Assembly: GCA_021234155.1 (NCBI GenBank)
Contig: JAJEKV010000011.1
Span: 2,547,294 to 2,611,293 of the forward strand
Length of the DNA: 64,000 nt
Direction: 5' to 3'
DNA from: Isoetes taiwanensis
Taxonomy: Eukaryota; Streptophyta; Lycopodiopsida; Isoetales; Isoetaceae
Shown here: positions 23,801 to 34,616 of the stretch, piece by piece
Numbering within the stretch: the stretch's first letter is position 1
Layout: each line of letters starts with the position of its first letter
Notes under the pieces: generated by a model
Database searches by the model: none
The model's input: only the letters and a program-made list of their open reading frames with translations
What the model was told of the DNA's origin: nothing
Translations under genes and position numbers: made by a program

Positions 23801-23939
23801 ACATCTGTTAACTTATCCCATTGCCATAGGAGTAGATGGTTCAGTGACATCACTACCCAATTTTACATGTTTCCCTGACACAAAGGCTCCAATTACAGGC
23901 ACAAGGAACGTGTTCCTACCCGAAATTATTATGACATAG
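20882..23939 (+). pseudogene. Phospholipase D alpha-type pseudogene
   Basis: PLD alpha hydrolyses membrane phospholipids to phosphatidic acid. Exon 1 (20882-20989) starts MASYLLHGTLQVTI and ends RFLCK at a GTAAGG donor. Exon 2 starts at 21066 (VVEGIEERIGHGKG) and completes the C2 domain with RVGRTHTAQHEP. The catalytic part shows [61 protein letters not shown] and YIENQYFIGSSFAW. The second HKD motif is intact across an intron (23419-23505): HSKLMI then [20 protein letters not shown]. The first HKD motif (HHQK...D in the family) is destroyed near 21990. Frameshifts near 21565, 21750 and 21910, stops near 23163 and 23730, and an inserted element at 22401-22864 make it non-functional. Confidence 0.93.
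22401..22864. mobile_element. Mutator-like non-autonomous element, 464 bp
   Basis: It sits inside the PLD coding sequence with a perfect 9-bp target duplication, GATTGATAC (22392-22400 and 22865-22873). Nine bases is the hallmark of Mutator-like elements. The inverted ends, starting GGAC and sharing AGAGTCCGGGATGTGGTGTT, extend about 76 bp with few mismatches. Next to the right arm is a tandem array of a roughly 22-bp unit, TTTTTGGCCAGAAACACCAC, with about four to five copies (22700-22795). No transposase is encoded. Removing it joins the PLD residues FRSIDT and GSVAG in frame. Confidence 0.9.
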
Positions 23940-24523
23940 TTCTCTAGTATGTTTAAATAAATAAATAATTTTTGCTTATGCGGCATGTCCAATAAAGGTC
24001 GTGATTTACCTATAACGGCTCGCTAGTTATACACTTAGATGGCATATGGAATTGAAAGCAATGCAACATTGCACAATCTTTCAATCGAATTGAATTGAGT
24101 TTTATAGTCCACGAGGACCAAGAGGCCTATGGAACCCGAAAAAAGAAAGTGAAAACACAAAATGCAAAAATGCAAAGTAAAAAACACAAAATGCATAATT
24201 TCTCTTTTCCCCTAGGGCCAAATTCGTCGTCGTCATTTCTTTTGCCAAACATTGACAAAATACGAATAATAAACCAACAGCTCAGCAATTTTTTATGTCT
24301 GCTATATTTCACGCTCGAGAGAAATCCGCATCGTTGTGCTTAGATGTACTGCTAAAACCTAAAATTAAACAGCAAGGGGTTGTGTATGGGAATTTTGTCA
24401 AATGCTTCCAGCTAGGCGCCACATATACATAGGAGGAACAAGGGCGTGAATTATACCTGAATCAAGACAGAGATCATTCTCTGATCTAAATGGCTTTATT
24501 TTATTTTATGTGACGTTAAAATA
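23940..24523. other. No gene seen
   Basis: AT-rich sequence downstream of the PLD pseudogene. I see no coding similarity. Confidence 0.5.
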
Positions 24524-24866
<343 letters not shown>

Positions 24867-24870
<4 letters not shown>

Positions 24871-24900
24871 AACAAAGTTTAAAATGAAACGCACTTATTT
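24867..24900. repeat. Left TIR and TAAG target site of the composite element
   Basis: 24871-24900 begins AACAAAGTTTAAAATGAAAC and ends GCACTTATTT. It matches the reverse complement of 50785-50814 at 29 of 30 positions. TAAG (24867-24870) lies directly outside and is repeated as TAAG at 50815-50818. Similarity continues weakly inward (GATTCC motifs). Confidence 0.75.
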
Positions 24901-25340
24901 GCTCCAAATGCACTTCAAAAGGAATCTTTAAAAGATTCCCTAAAATTCCCCTAAAAAGTCCATTTTTAAGGTTTTTTTGTGACAGGTGTGACAATTTAGG
25001 TTATTTAGGTACCCTTTTTGAGGGGTTGATTGAACATAACTTCCATGCAAAAATTTTAAATAGCAATTTTCATCCTCCTAATTTAGAACAAAAAATAGTT
25101 ACTTATATAAAGTGTAGCAAAAAAGGGGCAATAAAAAAAATAGCAAGGGTAGTAGATTGACAAAGAAGTGATATATTCAAGGTTGTGAAAATTGTACAAA
25201 ATTATGAACAAAATTGTCAAAAATATAGGACATTTTGACAAACACTCATCGCCTGCACTTTCTGTTCTTTACATGTTCGAGTCATCGGACAAACTTACAT
25301 TTTGCAACAATATCAGGACGCATGTCATCCTCAGACTCAT

Positions 25341-28300
25341 TTAATCCCTGATCACTTGAGCCTTCATCCTTAGCTTCACTCTCGAACGATCCTCCTCCTC
25401 ACTGTCTACAAGTGAGTCTTCATCATCATCTTTTTTGGCCACCTTTCTAGGTTGTTTGTCTAATCCACATGCCGACCTTATTAAAGTTTGAGTGACCATA
25501 CGTAACTTATTAGCAGCAGTCAGAACAAAGTCATATGCAAGAACCTTTACTTCAGCTAGATCTATGACAGCAGTATTTGCTTTGGACTTTGCTCTCTTTC
25601 CCACTCTTGTTTTTACCATCTCCAAAGTATAACTCCCACTGAAAGCATTGGCAGCATTTGTTCTCATCCAGTGCACTTTTAATTGAGTGAGAATTCCATC
25701 CTCTCTTGTTACCTCCAGTACTCTAGCTAGCCAGAATGGCTTCCCAGATTCATCATTATCAGCTGGGACAGCTATGAGCATTTCTTTTCTCGAATCTCGA
25801 GGCCTGAGGCAGGAGACTCGAGCAACTTGTTGTGCCGTGCGTCTGGGGCCAGTGTACATGACTCTGTCATCTTCATCTGAGCTAGCCATTATCTCTACAT
25901 ATTCCTCTTGATTCTCAACTTGCACAGGGAGAGTTTGCCTAGATGGCGGTTGAATGTGGCGGTCTTCGACCTTGTAATGAAGCTTGCAACATGTCACGTT
26001 GCCGAGAAAAAAACTGAGGCCACCATAAAGCATCTGCCTCCCCAAAGTGGTTAGAGCACGATTGAATACTTGTCTCAATATAATCCAATGATTTGTTTGA
26101 GTCAAATGCTCTTCCCTCCTTTTTACTCTTTGTGATTTCTTTCAAGCTTTTTAGAGGCATTTGCTCTGCAGAGAGCATAGAACTAGTATTGGGGATGGTG
26201 CGAATGAATTGAATACCTGCTGCTGGCTGCCACCGCAAGGATGTGGCATATTTCTTTCCTTGTAAGATGGCCTTGCCATCTACAAGTGAAATTTTGATCT
26301 GATGCTGAAATGTAATGTTTCTCAAGGGCACAATAGCACAGTGACCAAGTTGATCTCTTCGATAAATCCATTCCTTGAAATCATAAGTTTCTTCTAATAA
26401 CTCGATGTCTGGACGAGGATTGTAGGAATCTTGGATAACCTCAATCATTGCTGGTAGGCTGAGAGCTTTTTTTCGAGCAAGACATTTAGAGAACCTACTG
26501 AACATCTGATCAATTTGATCGTGTGTATGACCAACAAGCAGGAAACCAATCTTCACCTTCTTGAATATTTGTTTCTCAACTAGCATATATACTGATAAGC
26601 AAACAACGCCTGATTCCTATTTTCTCTTGTCGTGTTGTCTAGCTGAAGATATAGAACCGGTGGTATATGTTCTAGATTGGAAAGAAGCTTATTCAATATT
26701 GTGATAGTGAGATTTGGACCAGCATGAATGTTTGGATAGTTCAAAAATGCCTTGCAAGATAGTTTTCCATTAAATACCATAGCATCAACAACATGCAGGT
26801 GTATGAAATCTTCTTCAGCAGCATCCTTAGGCACATTGACAAAATGTGGTAGGGTGGTCTTCTTTTAGTCCATTCCATCAATAACAACCGATATGTAGTT
26901 GAGTGGTTGTTCCAGTGCTTTCTTCCTATGTTTTGTCAATTTTCTCCTTTCCAAAGATTGTTGTTCTCTGTGCTTGTTCAGTTTCTCTTTCAATTCATCT
27001 GAAATGGAAATATGTTTAGGAAAAAACCTACTTTTAAGTAGAACTAGGCAAGAACACGTTTTGGAAGCTTACTTTTAGTGCGAAGTGTCCTTGCATTTTG
27101 TCTCTGAGCTTTTAATTCAGAGCATGTAGCACAAACAGACATCCGGTGCTTTCTAGGAATGGACACGAGAAAACTCTTTTTTCGAGCCGCGATTGAAGTA
27201 AGAGTAGCGGAGACATGGCGTTCTCGACCTCAACACACATGTCCTTATAATTATCGTGAGACTTCCACGTTTCATGAAGTTGTCACTCAAGTGGTACATG
27301 GGGCTGTTAGGGAGTTTTCGCCAAGACTCCTTAAAGAAACCTTCCATCCGGGGAAACACATTGAAGGGCATGAATTCGGATATACCTCTGAATGGCGGTA
27401 GTCATTAATGCCCGGATTCTTGTCAAGCCTTTTCTTCAGCGGTCAAGTCGTCACATTTGCCCTAAAGCATAAATCAATTTAAAGGCTGTTTGACAGACGG
27501 TGTGGCCACCAGCTGTGTAAGCAAACTTCTCACCATAATCTGGCCTAATATTGAAGGCTAAGTAGCCCCTTTGGTCTAGCAGAGTCATTGAACTGCAACC
27601 TCAATTCCTTTAGTCCAACCTTAAGCAAACAACGTTGAGAACAACAGTGCTTTGTATGTGTTGCCCTCAAGTGAGCCTCGTCCATGAGTTTTTTTCTTCT
27701 TTGGGTTGTACATGCTTTCTTATGTAAGTTTCGCTTAAGATTCTTACTTGCAGGAGCTTTGAGTTCGAACATAGAGTTGTGGCTTTGGTAGGTCCTCGTC
27801 TGAGAGATTAACATGAGATGTTTCTTCGTCTGAGAGATCAACATGAGGTGTACTAGTAGATGCTGAGAGGTTTGATGTGGGCAAGTCCTAGGGGGAGGTG
27901 CTTTCCCTCTCTCTGGGAAAAAGTAATCGAGGTTGGTGACGTAATTGACCAGCTCCGAAGTGTCGAGAACGGGGGAGTTGCGTGTGGCTGCTCCCACTTG
28001 TTGTACCAATTAGCGAAATGGATGGAGTTGGCGTGATTTGCCTCCGGGGAGGCGACCCTCTGATGGACTATGGGAGGCGTCTGAAAATGAAGCTGGAGGA
28101 AGCTCAAGCTTTGTGGTGGAGTAAAATGCATTGGTGGGGGGCAAGCGGCGTTCGGGGAGCCGGGTGTGGTGGAGTAAATTGAACCTGGTGGTGGAAGCCG
28201 AGGTGGTCGTGCTGGAGTAAACTCAACAGAGCTGGGGGTTTGAATATCGGAGGTAGAATATTCGTGGCTACTTCCTGGTGTCAGTTGAGGAGGTGTGAAA

Positions 28301-28365
28301 GTCATTGCAGGAGGAAGCCTGCGAACACGAGTTGGAGGCTCTGCAGTTCTTTTCTCTCGAGCCAT
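25341..28365 (-). pseudogene. DUF7869-like protein, candidate transposase, broken
   Basis: From ATG 28365 it starts MAREKRTAEPPTRVRRLPP, a Pro-rich N-terminus. A Cys cluster (HCCSQRCLLKVG) and a VCQTAFKLIYALG segment follow, then RKHRMSVCATCSELKAQ. An intron (26999-27072) follows, then DELKEKLNKHREQQS, YISVVIDGMD, YLQLDNTTRENRNQ, KIGFLLVGHTHDQID, QMFSRFSKCL and a C-terminal part with KPFWLARVLEV. This series matches a eukaryotic family I believe is catalogued as DUF7869. The three acidic sites (VVIDGMD, QLDN, GHTH..ID) resemble an RNase H-fold triad, which is inference. Lesions are frameshifts near 28000, 27550, 26580 and 25980 and a TAA replacing the Gln after IDGMD at 26865-26867. Its start lies about 25 bp from the first palindrome. 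Confidence 0.78.
26999..27072 (-). other. Intron of the DUF7869-like gene (74 bp)
   Basis: On the minus strand it begins GTAAGC and ends TTTCAG. Removing it joins ELKAQRQNARTLRTK to DELKEKLNKHREQQS as in the family, so the gene has been in a eukaryotic genome and spliced. Confidence 0.75.
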
Positions 28366-28389
28366 ACTCAGAAAGTTAGCGTCACACTG

Positions 28390-28452
28390 TATAAATTTAT
28401 ACGACAGAAGAACAGATGGTATAAATTTATACAGAGATGGTATAAATTTGTA
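28390..28452. repeat. Palindrome cluster A (3 cores)
   Basis: TATAAATTTATA cores lie at 28390-28401 and 28420-28431, with a variant (TATAAATTTGTA) at 28441-28452. They lie just upstream of the DUF7869-like start codon at 28365. Shared spacer words with cluster B (ACAGAGATGG) show that both derive from one repeat unit. Confidence 0.9.
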
Positions 28453-28802
28453 CAGAGAAGGGAAACTTAAGGCGGCAGACTGTATAAGGGTACAAAATTG
28501 CTAGTGGGGTACAATTTTTGGCGAAGAACATATTAAGCACGTAAATAAATGGACACTATGAGAAGACCTGGACCATTAGGACCGTCAAAATCAATCAACG
28601 GCTAAAATTTCTTGATATGAGCCCGATGCTTCGTAACAGCAGCGGCACTCCATTTGTGGCATTTGATCTACTTCACCAAATACAGCAAGCTATGGCTCAT
28701 TGGAATCGGCATCCAAAACTAAGAATCCTTATGAAATTACAGCTTCTACCTGTGCATATTTTGAGCACAATCATGAAAAATTTGATCAACGTTGCCATAG
28801 AG

Positions 28803-29215
28803 TAGAAGCCAATATCTCATAAACTACTTGACGAAATGGATTGCCGTCAGTTCCTATGGATTCATAGTGCAAAAACATTCTAGGACACCAAGTTTCAAGT
28901 AAATCCATTGAGTATTTTCACCGCAAGAGGCCAAAAAACGATTTCTGATATTTTACCGTAAAAGCCTAATATCTTACAAACTACAATACAGAATTTGATG
29001 TCGTCTGTTCCATTGGATTCGTGATGCAAAAGCGTCTTTGGAGGTCAAGTTTCAGATCATTCCATAGAGGATTGATAGTGAAAAAAGCTAAAAAACGATT
29101 TCTGGTATCTATAAGGGAAAAACTTATATCTCACAAATGGCTTCATAAAATCTATGCAAAAACGTATTAGGAGATCAAATTTGAGTGACTTTCGTGAAGA
29201 ATTATTGTGAATCAA
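28803..29215. repeat. Three diverged tandem copies of about 150 bp
   Basis: Copies begin near 28806, 28963 and 29113. Each starts with a word like AATATCTCATAAACTAC, has GTGCAAAAACATT in the middle and, in the first two, ends CAAAAAACGATTTCTG-like. They fill most of the space between palindrome clusters A and B. Confidence 0.75.
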
Positions 29216-29345
29216 CCAAAAAATATTTCATCAGGTGCTTGCACCGCACGTGAAATGCTTATTATGTGCTGAAAAATCGCTGCGTTTAAGCACTTTAAGC
29301 GACGTCCGGACGGTGATTTCTGCTACCCAGTATCAATTTTATGCC

Positions 29346-29419
29346 CATAAATTTATACAGAGATGGTATAAATTTATACAGAGGAGGGCAACATAGAACA
29401 GAAACGGTATAAATTTATA
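29346..29419. repeat. Palindrome cluster B (3 cores)
   Basis: Cores lie at 29346-29357 (first base changed), 29367-29378 and 29408-29419. The cluster sits about 35 bp upstream of the plus-strand ATG at 29453. Confidence 0.9.
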
Positions 29420-29452
29420 CGAAAACTCACAAACACTTGTATTGGAAACTTT

Positions 29453-29609
29453 ATGGAGAAACGCTATACGAAACGACACTTAATAGAGGTACTTAAGCCC
29501 GACGCCGGCCACCCTATTTTCTATATACACAGCTCGGAGTCGAAGGCGCTCGCGGTGCGGCTTATATTCTCCGGAACGGCTATAAGCGAATCCATACTGT
29601 CATGGCCAC
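29453..29609 (+). CDS. Possible first exon of the methyltransferase gene
   Basis: The ATG at 29453 opens MEKRYTKRHLIEVLKPDAGH and stays open to a strong donor, C|GTAAGT, at 29609/29610. It diverges from the DUF7869-like gene across palindrome clusters A and B. With Helitron 29680-33594 removed, its intron would run into cluster C and could splice to an acceptor at 34234. No domain is recognised. It could be an unrelated open frame; the donor, position and palindrome context are the only support. Confidence 0.4.
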
Positions 29610-30067
29610 GTAAGTCTTTAATCCGTACTGTTCTAGTTTCTGTTTTCTTTTAATCTGTTGAGTCTAAGCGCCCACGGTATCTTATATTATAATGTTTTAG
29701 TGCAAGTAATGGACCACGCCCTAAAATAGACAGCCTAGATTTTGAGTTAAAAGTTTGAGGTTCAGATGTCGACGGGTTTCTTTTCTTCTTCTCGCTATAT
29801 CGATTTAGGGCTTAAGGTTTTTTCACCATCGGACTAGCAGCGGACTTCTAGCAACGAGTTCTCTAGCACTCGGCTATATATGGCTATCAGACCTTGCGAT
29901 TTAGGGAGCTCTGTGAGCTCTGGAGCTTACGCCCAAATCCCAGCACCTCAACATGGCTTTGGGCTTTTCTTAGACACCTCTTCCAAAAGTTTCATTTCCA
30001 AAATTTATCTACTGCTTAAAAACTTCTCTGAATCCCTCAATTTCGGACGACCAGCATGCTTTAACGC

Positions 30068-30345
30068 GATGTTTCCAACATAGCAGCTTTTTTGCGACGG
30101 TGTGCCAATTTGAGATCGTTATCAGAAAAGAACGTTCATTGCCATATTATCAAATCTGGGCTTCAAGAAAATGTATTTTTAGGTAACCTGCTTATGCATA
30201 TGTATGGCAAATGTGGAGATATGCAAGATGCATATGCAATGTTTCAGAGTATATCCAATCGAAATCAATCGAAATTATTTTTCCTGGAATATTATGCTTT
30301 CCGTTTATATCAAACATGGACAGTTAACAATTGCTCAGGCACAAG
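30068..30345 (+). pseudogene. PPR protein fragment captured by the Helitron
   Basis: Pentatricopeptide-repeat proteins bind organellar RNA. This fragment reads FLRRCANLRSLSE, KNVHCHIIKSGLQENVF, LGNLLMHMYGKCGDMQDAY and, after a frameshift near 30270, FSWNIMLSVYIKHGQL. That is the N-terminal PPR register of plant PLS-class proteins. A Met-rich open stretch upstream (29880) may be leader sequence in another frame. The many following repeats of a PPR gene are missing, so it is a partial capture. Confidence 0.85.
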
Positions 30346-33264
30346 CCACAAGCAGATTAAGAAAGTTTTCCAGGTATATGCTTTGTTTCGCTTCTAGCGT
30401 CAATTTTCTTCAGGAAAAACGGCCAAGCTCTATAACCAGAATTCTTAGTCAAATCGGCTATCGGCTATTAATGGGAAGGATTTATATAAGGTCTACATTA
30501 TCTTTGGCATGCTACAGCAAATTCGGATTTTAAGGAGAAGGATTCACATAAGCTCCTTGCTATCTTCTGCATGCTGCAACAGTGCACAGTGATGCAAGAG
30601 TGACGTACTGTAAGGCCCCTTTACTTTTACATTTTTCCAGGGATTTTGCCTTCGTAATTTTGCATTACAAAAGGGAAAGACGGCCAGTTCTTTTGCTTTT
30701 GCTCTGTATCGAAGATGGGGGAAATTCTTGATAACCCTTTGCTTATTGGAAGAACCCTTTGTTCTACATTTTCCCATGCTTTTATTAAGGATCTACATTA
30801 GAAAAGAATAAATGGTGGATTATGATACAGATGGCCATTTCTTGCTCATTTCTTGCTCAGGTCTGAGAGCGGACAAATCTACAACGAAATTGCTGGAGGC
30901 ACTACTGTCTGGACCATTTATAATGATATTCTTTTGCCTGAACATACAAGGCGAACATTGTGGCTTGATTTTCTAGAATGAAAAGGCCATGTTTATATCC
31001 TGCAATCCCTGTTCTAATCATTTCTAAGTGTGGCATCTCTTTTTTATTTCTAGGGTTAATGCTGCTCTTTACGAATTGGAATATAGTATAAGTTATCGTT
31101 TGGAGTTTGGGCTGTTAGGTTTCCAAAACTGCAGCAGAAACAATCAAACATGGAAACATGGAAACATGGAAGTTTTATTGAAGATTCGAAACGGTTTGAA
31201 ATCTTCAAAAATACCTTGAAGTTTACTCACGAAGGGCATCGAATTTCCATGCCTTTTCGTGGAAAATTTCATGTAAGTACTTACCTGTAAATTAAGCTCT
31301 ATATGAGGAAGGATATCACATTTTGTAAATTCTCTGTTGTTTGCTCCTTAGCTCTAACACACCATTTACTCCTTCCAAGATTGCTAAGACAAAAATTATT
31401 AAGGGTCTGCTTCTCCGACGGTAAAAGAAAATTTGATAACACAACTTTAAAGCTATGATCAGGAGATTATGCCCATGGTTCTAGCATTGGGATCTTGCTC
31501 ATTTGTTCAAAAATGTCTGTTTTCTTTTATTTCAGAATTTGCTCATACTGCGTAAAATGCTAGAGGATCCTGCCTTTGGAGTTTTGCTTCCCAGTGCAGT
31601 GCGGTTACATGTTCTGGTGCCATGGCTTGGTTCAAACTTCTTGATATACATGTAAAATGACATTTGTTGGCGCTATCTGTCATCAATTTCTATAGTCTCC
31701 TTTTATCAGGTATGAAATGATGTCCTTTTCTTGATATAAAAACAGGCTACTTGCCCAGAAGTTGCAGCATCTTATTGAGAGACACGAAGATACGTTATTA
31801 AAGGCATGCAATGATGGCTGAAAAGTCCAAATAAATCCTGCTATCTTTGAAGAATACAGGTTTCACTCCAACTATGGATATTTGTACTGAGAAGTTGTTA
31901 TATTCTCAATAAGTTTCTTTAATTTAACCAGTTCTTATAGTCCTTTCTTCTTCCTATACAGGTAAATTGGTAGGGAACTCCTAATGCTTATACATTATCT
32001 TGAACTGGACACTATAGGACTACATAAAATATTAAAGAAGCTTGATAAAAGGGTTGGTTTCAGACTTGGAGAACGGTATCTTGGATCACGAATTAATCAC
32101 CCCTACGCTCAACTTCAGCATGTCTATCAATAGCTGGTATGATTTAGGTCAAGCATCCTAGCATCATATAGAATCATTTGATGCAGTGTGTTGTGGCATA
32201 ACTGCTATTGTTATCTTTGGTGTCAAGATGAGATGTAATATAGAGTGAATCTATATGCACCTCTTTATCTAGGTTATCAATATAAAAGTGCATTTCGAAG
32301 GGGCAACATAAGAATATGAAGGCCCATATATGCATGGTTTCTGCCAGTCTTTACACATCAGGTGCTCAAGCTTGCATCATTTTCTAAAAGCCATGAGCCC
32401 TTTCTCAGCAAATCTTGGTTACACAATGGCAATGAGAATTTAAAAGCTTCTCCTTGGAAATTGACTGTTTCTCCATTTGTTATATTGGCAGGTTTTGGGT
32501 AAATTTGTAAAATGCTTAGAACTTCTTGTGAATATGTCTAAGAATTAGTGCAAAGATATCTTTGCATGGAAATTGAATAAAATAAACCAACAGGAGCTAC
32601 AGGAATTATGCAGGTCGCAAACAAATGATTGGACTTGATTTGCATACTCCTACCGCAGGTTACAGTTATATGTCCCAATGGGGGTAACATCGTCTTTTTA
32701 GAAAACTCAACGAGTTATATTTCAGTGATGTTTGGAGACAAAGGCTCTCATAGATTAATGGGATGCACGGACTTTGTTTAATTTGTGCACTTTCTGAGGA
32801 AGGATTTTATATTTTAAATAGACTTTGGTGTTTGTTCCTTTATATACTTACATAACTCTAATGCCATGTTAGTTTCCAACAACTACAAATGTATACTTTT
32901 ATAACTGTATTGCCATGTCTTTTTCTACAACTATGCGCCATGTCATTCTTCAACAACTACAATTTCATACTTAAATAATTGTATTGTCTTATGTCCTTTT
33001 TCAACAACAACTACAAGGGTTATACGAAAAGAAAAGTGGATAAAAAGGCCCTTTTTTAAAGAACTTCCTCTCTTTCGCCTACGATGAAGATGGAAGACAA
33101 TAATGAACACAACTTAGGTATCGAAAGATCTTGGCATTGTTATCAACCCTAGGATAAGACATATTTTCGGTTGCATTCAAAAAAATATATCAATTAACAT
33201 CATGCTTTTGTTTTACAGGCATCCAGAAAAATGTATCAATTAGCATCATGCTTTTGCTTTACAG
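30346..33264 (+). other. Helitron interior, mostly unassigned
   Basis: No clear gene. A short exon-like piece follows an AAAACAG near 31745 (LLAQKLQHLIERHEDTLLKA). Near 33187-33264 a segment of about 50 bp that contains an intron end (CATGCTTTTG.TTTACAGGCA) is duplicated. The rest is AT-rich and resembles intron sequence. Confidence 0.4.
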
Positions 33265-33441
33265 GCACCTACAAAAAATGATACAGACGATGTGCTCGAA
33301 CACATTGCTCAGCTGGAGCAATCAACCGATGATTTATATGGTTCAATGACGTTATTCGATATGAACTTGAATGAATGGGACATCACCCTCCTACAATTGA
33401 AGACAATTCAAGCTATACTTTGCCAACACCTAAATGAATGA
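33265..33441 (+). pseudogene. Exon-like fragment near the Helitron 3' end
   Basis: After a good acceptor (TTTGCTTTACAG) the frame reads APTKNDTDDVLEHIAQLEQS, then DDLYGSMTLFDMNLNEWD and ends at TGA 33439-33441. It looks like a captured last exon of an unrecognised host gene. Confidence 0.4.
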
Positions 33442-33594
33442 ATCCAACAACATATTCTTGGCACCCGTTTATTTTTTATCCTTTGTACAGAAATTATGAG
33501 AAAAGAGTACAAAATACTGCACGATTTTCTCATTGCAGCTAGAACTTTTATAGGCTCTCAAATTATGCCCAGCAACGCTGGGCACCATTACTAG

Positions 33595-33997
33595 TAAATT
33601 TATACCGATATGGTTCTGGAATGGTATAAATTTATACGCCCTCGAAACCTGGCGGTATAAATTTATACCGATTGCGAGAACAACGGTGATATAAATTTAT
33701 CGCCCTCGAAACGGCGGTATAAATTTATCTGGATTCGAACACTTTTCGGTAAACACTTTCGCGGTATAAATTTATCGCCTCGAGCCTGGCGGTATAAATT
33801 TATACCGATTCGAACACTTTAAAACTCGGTATAAATTTATACCGCGAGTGTTCTGCAACGGTATAAATTTATACCGCTCGTGCTCGAGGCGTATAAATTT
33901 ATACCGCGAGTGTTCTGCAACGGTATAAATTTATACCGCTCGTGCTCGAGGCGTATAAATTTATAACGTTCCAGAACCATATCGGTATAAATTTATA
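33595..33997. repeat. Palindrome cluster C (13 cores), nested inverted repeat
   Basis: Cores start at 33625, 33656, 33690, 33718, 33765, 33793, 33830, 33862, 33892, 33924, 33954 and 33986. A half core at 33595 is completed on the other side of the Helitron. Several are full GGTATAAATTTATACC; three end TTTATC. Spacers with CGAGTGTTCTGCAACGG form a 62-bp tandem unit (33842-33903 and 33904-33965). The outer arms 33601-33620 and 33970-33989 are exact 20-bp inverted copies, so the whole cluster is itself an inverted repeat. Confidence 0.95.
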
Positions 33998-34604
33998 CAG
34001 AAGATAGCATTTAAGGTTTCTATTCTCGTAATGTGCCGAGTGTCTAAAAAAATGTCCTGAACCTTAGTAGTTTAGTAATAATGTTGTGTTTTAAAGGTTA
34101 AATGACACAAATAAAAGGTTTAAATAGCGTGCATTTTAGGTCCTTTAAGCCAGTTTTCTTACAGTTAAAGTGTCCAAAATAGTGGCGAAAAACTGTTCTT
34201 TTGGTGTAAAAATTAGTTTTTTTCTCCTTTTCAGCCAAAAGATCAAGTTCACACAGAGAGGCCAATCATCAAAGGCGAATCCACCAGAGCCACAAACAGA
34301 CGAATTGACAGACTAGACGTGGTATGTACGACACAGGGATGCAAGAGAGCGCAAACCCACAGAGGCGTACCTTTATTTGTGTAACCAGTCAGGGAGGGGA
34401 AAGTTTACCAAAGACGATTACTACCCCGCCGGCGAAATGTTAACCACTACTGCAACAGAAAATGAAGATGAGATTCTTATGAAGTCTTCTATATTCTAAA
34501 CAGTAGAATGCTCCGCATAAGTATGTGCAGACCTAAAGACGTCCATGATTACATGGCAGAAAATTACAAGAATGACTATGTAAGTATGTCTTAGTGGCCT
34601 CACA

Positions 34605-34616
34605 TATAAATTTATA
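34605..34616. repeat. Palindrome core in methyltransferase intron 1
   Basis: One TATAAATTTATACC core lies inside the 69-bp intron 34580-34648 (GTAAGT...CATTACAG). Confidence 0.9.

Larger units (their letters stand above)
29680..33594 (+). mobile_element. Non-autonomous Helitron with captured PPR fragment
   Basis: The element (3915 bp) begins TCTTATATTATAATG and ends with a hairpin, TGCCCAGCAACGCTGGGCA (33566-33584), then ACCATTA and CTAG (33591-33594). TC...hairpin...CTRR between A and T defines Helitrons. The left flank is CGGTA and the right flank TAAATTTATACC; joined they make a perfect GGTATAAATTTATACC, so the insertion site is exact. Both ends match the element at 37747-50276 (about 65 bp at the 5' end, about 75 bp at the 3' end). 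It encodes no Rep/helicase. It carries a PPR fragment and other exon-like pieces. Confidence 0.9.
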
